A stretch of 64,000 bases of DNA from NCBI RefSeq assembly GCF_037381185.1, contig NZ_JARRQY010000002.1, positions 1 through 64,000 of the forward strand, written 5' to 3'. The notes below the pieces were generated by a model, which worked only from the letters and a program-made list of their open reading frames with translations, ran no database searches and had not been told where the DNA came from. Positions 62,366 to 64,000 of this stretch are shown here, piece by piece. The DNA is from Acidihalobacter_A sp037381185. Lineage in GTDB: Bacteria > Pseudomonadota > Gammaproteobacteria > DSM-5130 > Acidihalobacteraceae. Numbering within the stretch: position 1 is the first letter of the stretch; the number at the start of each line of letters is the position of its first letter. Position numbers and translations under genes: made by a program.

Positions 62366-63253
62366 TCAGCCGGTCTGAGCGCTGCGCTGACCTGCGAGGC
62401 GCACCCAGCCTTCGCGAACCGCATCGGCTTCCCAGTGGTCGATGTAAGCGGCATAGGCTTCATGTACCGCATCGGCCTGCTCGGCCAGAATTCCGGACAG
62501 GACCAGCCGGCCATGCGGCTTGAGGTGCTCGCACAGCAAAGGCGCGAGTTCGACCAGCGGTCCGGACAATATGTTGGCGATCACCAGGTCCGCTTCGAGC
62601 GGCGGCAGCCCCGTGGGTTCGACGGCGTAAAGATTGCCGGCGCCGATGCCGTTGCGCTCGGCGTTGGCCTCGGTGGCGACCAGTGCCTGGGGATCGATGT
62701 CGACGGCCCAGGCGTGGCGGGCGTCGAGCTTGAGGGCCGCCAGGCTGAGGATTCCCGAGCCGCAACCGTAATCGAGCACCAGCGCGCCGGAGGGAGGATT
62801 GGCGTCCAGCCATTCCAGGCACAATGCGGTGGTCGGATGGGTGCCGGTGCCGAAGGCCAGTCCCGGATCGAGGACGAGATTGACGGCGTCAGCCTCGGGC
62901 GGTTCCTGCCAACTGGGACAGATCCATAAGCGACGGCCGAAGCGCAGCGGCTGGAAGTCGTCCATCCATGCACGCTCCCAGTCCTGGTCCTCTACGGTTT
63001 CCACGCGTGGCGCCGCCAGACCGAATTCGGCGGCCAGCGCCGCGCCCAGCGGCGCCGGCTCCGCGTCCTGCGGGAACAGCGCGGTCAGGATGTTTTCCGG
63101 CCACAGAGGCGTTTCGCCGGGGGCGGGCTCCAGCACCGGCACGTCGCCGGCGTCGCTGACCGTCACGGACAGGGCGCCGGCCTCGAGCAGGCGCGCCTCG
63201 ACGGCCTCGACCTGCTCGCGCGTGGTGGTCAGGATCAGGTTCTGCCAGGGCAT
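62366..63253 (-). CDS. prmA: Ribosomal protein L11 methyltransferase
   Basis: A 295-aa SAM-dependent enzyme that trimethylates ribosomal protein L11. Motif I is VLDYGCGSGIL, preceded by DPGLAFGTGTHPTT. NILSGPLVEL is the catalytic-region NIL motif, and the N-terminal L11-recognition domain is intact. ATG 63253 (MPWQNL) starts the family match. It follows accC by 13 nt. Confidence 0.95.
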   Translation of the reverse strand: MPWQNLILTTTREQVEAVEARLLEAGALSVTVSDAGDVPVLEPAPGETPLWPENILTALFPQDAEPAPLGAALAAEFGLAAPRVETVEDQDWERAWMDDFQPLRFGRRLWICPSWQEPPEADAVNLVLDPGLAFGTGTHPTTALCLEWLDANPPSGALVLDYGCGSGILSLAALKLDARHAWAVDIDPQALVATEANAERNGIGAGNLYAVEPTGLPPLEADLVIANILSGPLVELAPLLCEHLKPHGRLVLSGILAEQADAVHEAYAAYIDHWEADAVREGWVRLAGQRSAQTG

Positions 63254-63266
63254 CCGCGGTCTGGGC

Positions 63267-64000
63267 TCAGAGCCCGAGCTTCTTTTCGAGATAGTGGATG
63301 TTGGTGCCACCCTCGATGAAGGCGGTGTCGCTCAGGATATTCTGGTGCAGTTCGATGTTGGTCTTGATGCCGTCGACCACGATTTCCTGCAGCGCGCCGC
63401 GCATGCGCGCCAGCGCCGAGGCGCGGTCCTCGCCATGGGCGATGAGCTTGCCGATCAGAGAGTCGTAGTAGGGCGGCACGCGGTAGCCGTTGTAGATGTG
63501 CGAGTCGACGCGGATGCCGGGGCCGCCGGGGGCGTGGTACTGCGTGATGGTGCCCGGTGAGGGGATGAAGCTGTGCGGGTCTTCGGCGTTGATGCGGCAT
63601 TCGATGGCGTGGCCACGCAGGACGATGTCGTCCTGCGTGAAGGGCAGTTCCTCGCCGCTGGCTATCAGCAGTTGCTGCTTGACGATGTCGATGCCGGTGA
63701 CCATTTCAGTGACCGGGTGTTCGACCTGCACGCGCGTGTTCATCTCGATGAAGTAGAACTCGCCGTTCTCGTACAGGAACTCGAAGGTACCGGCGCCGCG
63801 GTAGCCGATCGAGCGGCACGCCTCGGTCAGGCGGGCGCCGAGGCGCTCGCGCTGCTCGATGCTGATACCGGGCGCCGGGGCTTCCTCGACGACCTTCTGG
63901 TGGCGGCGCTGCATGGAACAGTCGCGCTCGCCGAGATGTATCGCGTTGCCGTGAGTGTCGGCCAGGATCTGGAACTCGATGTGGCGCGGCGAGCCGAGGA
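63267..64000 (-). CDS. accC: Acetyl-CoA carboxylase biotin carboxylase subunit (partial)
   Basis: The C-terminal 244 codons of biotin carboxylase. The start lies beyond the right edge. ATP-grasp segments IEFQILADTHGNAIHLGERDC, QRRHQKVVEE, NGEFYFIEMNTRVQVEHPVTE and GHAIECRINAEDP are present. It carboxylates biotin on AccB in fatty-acid synthesis. accB is expected just outside the window. Confidence 0.95.
   Translation of the reverse strand, partial: LGSPRHIEFQILADTHGNAIHLGERDCSMQRRHQKVVEEAPAPGISIEQRERLGARLTEACRSIGYRGAGTFEFLYENGEFYFIEMNTRVQVEHPVTEMVTGIDIVKQQLLIASGEELPFTQDDIVLRGHAIECRINAEDPHSFIPSPGTITQYHAPGGPGIRVDSHIYNGYRVPPYYDSLIGKLIAHGEDRASALARMRGALQEIVVDGIKTNIELHQNILSDTAFIEGGTNIHYLEKKLGL

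Overview
The window is high-GC DNA, tightly packed with genes and rich in long antisense shadow ORFs. It reads as chromosome of a free-living gammaproteobacterium. The order gshB-pilG-pilH-pilI-pilJ-chpA-chpC and the order accC-prmA-(zinc-ribbon/DUF3426)-dusB-fis are both typical of that class. A purple-sulfur or acidophilic sulfur-oxidiser relative (Chromatiales, Ectothiorhodospiraceae or Acidihalobacter-like) would fit, but the sequence alone does not settle the genus. I saw no tRNA, rRNA, CRISPR array, intact insertion sequence or prophage.

Layout. (1) 0-5.6 kb: a structured intergenic element that can be drawn as a cloverleaf, a degenerate HAD-like protein, an HtrA protease, a PLDc_N membrane peptide, a DUF938 methyltransferase and an orphan substrate-binding protein. 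(2) 5.6-13.0 kb: a C1-sulfur module made of methanethiol oxidase (SBP56 family), Gfa, FrmA and FghA, next to a divergent sigma-54 activator and a small membrane protein. Near-consensus -24/-12 promoters lie in front of both the oxidase and the membrane-protein gene. (3) 13.0-22.3 kb: an accessory-looking island with a Nif11-like small protein, an unknown small protein, an acyl-CoA-dehydrogenase-fold protein lacking the usual catalytic Glu motif, a TodS/StyS-like kinase with its response regulator, and a XylM-like di-iron hydroxylase, truncated haemoglobin and XylA-like reductase in a row. (4) 22.3-28.2 kb: a complete NAD-dependent molybdenum formate dehydrogenase operon, fdsGBA-fdhD-fdsD. (5) 28.2-33.3 kb: a Kef-type antiporter, DUF3301, two damaged genes (an inositol-monophosphatase remnant with its middle missing, and a twice-frameshifted MscS), msrB and gshB. 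(6) 33.4-46.1 kb: the Pil-Chp chemosensory operon for twitching, followed by a CBS-PAS-GGDEF-EAL protein. (7) 46.2-51.1 kb: a GtsABC/MalK-like CUT1 sugar importer. (8) 51.3-57.7 kb: PhoX behind a candidate Pho box, a di-haem protein, a flavin disulfide reductase, DinB and LysE families. (9) 57.7-64 kb: a DUF4232 lipoprotein, a malate/lactate dehydrogenase-like gene with an ACT-domain partner, then fis-dusB-zinc ribbon-prmA-accC on the minus strand, with accC cut by the window edge.

How the genes work together. Methanethiol oxidase makes formaldehyde, sulfide and peroxide. Gfa, FrmA and FghA take formaldehyde through glutathione to formate, and Fds oxidises formate to CO2 with NADH. The window therefore holds an unbroken path from CH3SH to CO2, with gshB for glutathione also present. 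The island between the two halves carries an oxygenase set under its own two-component system. Its substrate is not shown by the sequence. One testable idea is a methylated compound whose hydroxylation would feed the same C1 path.
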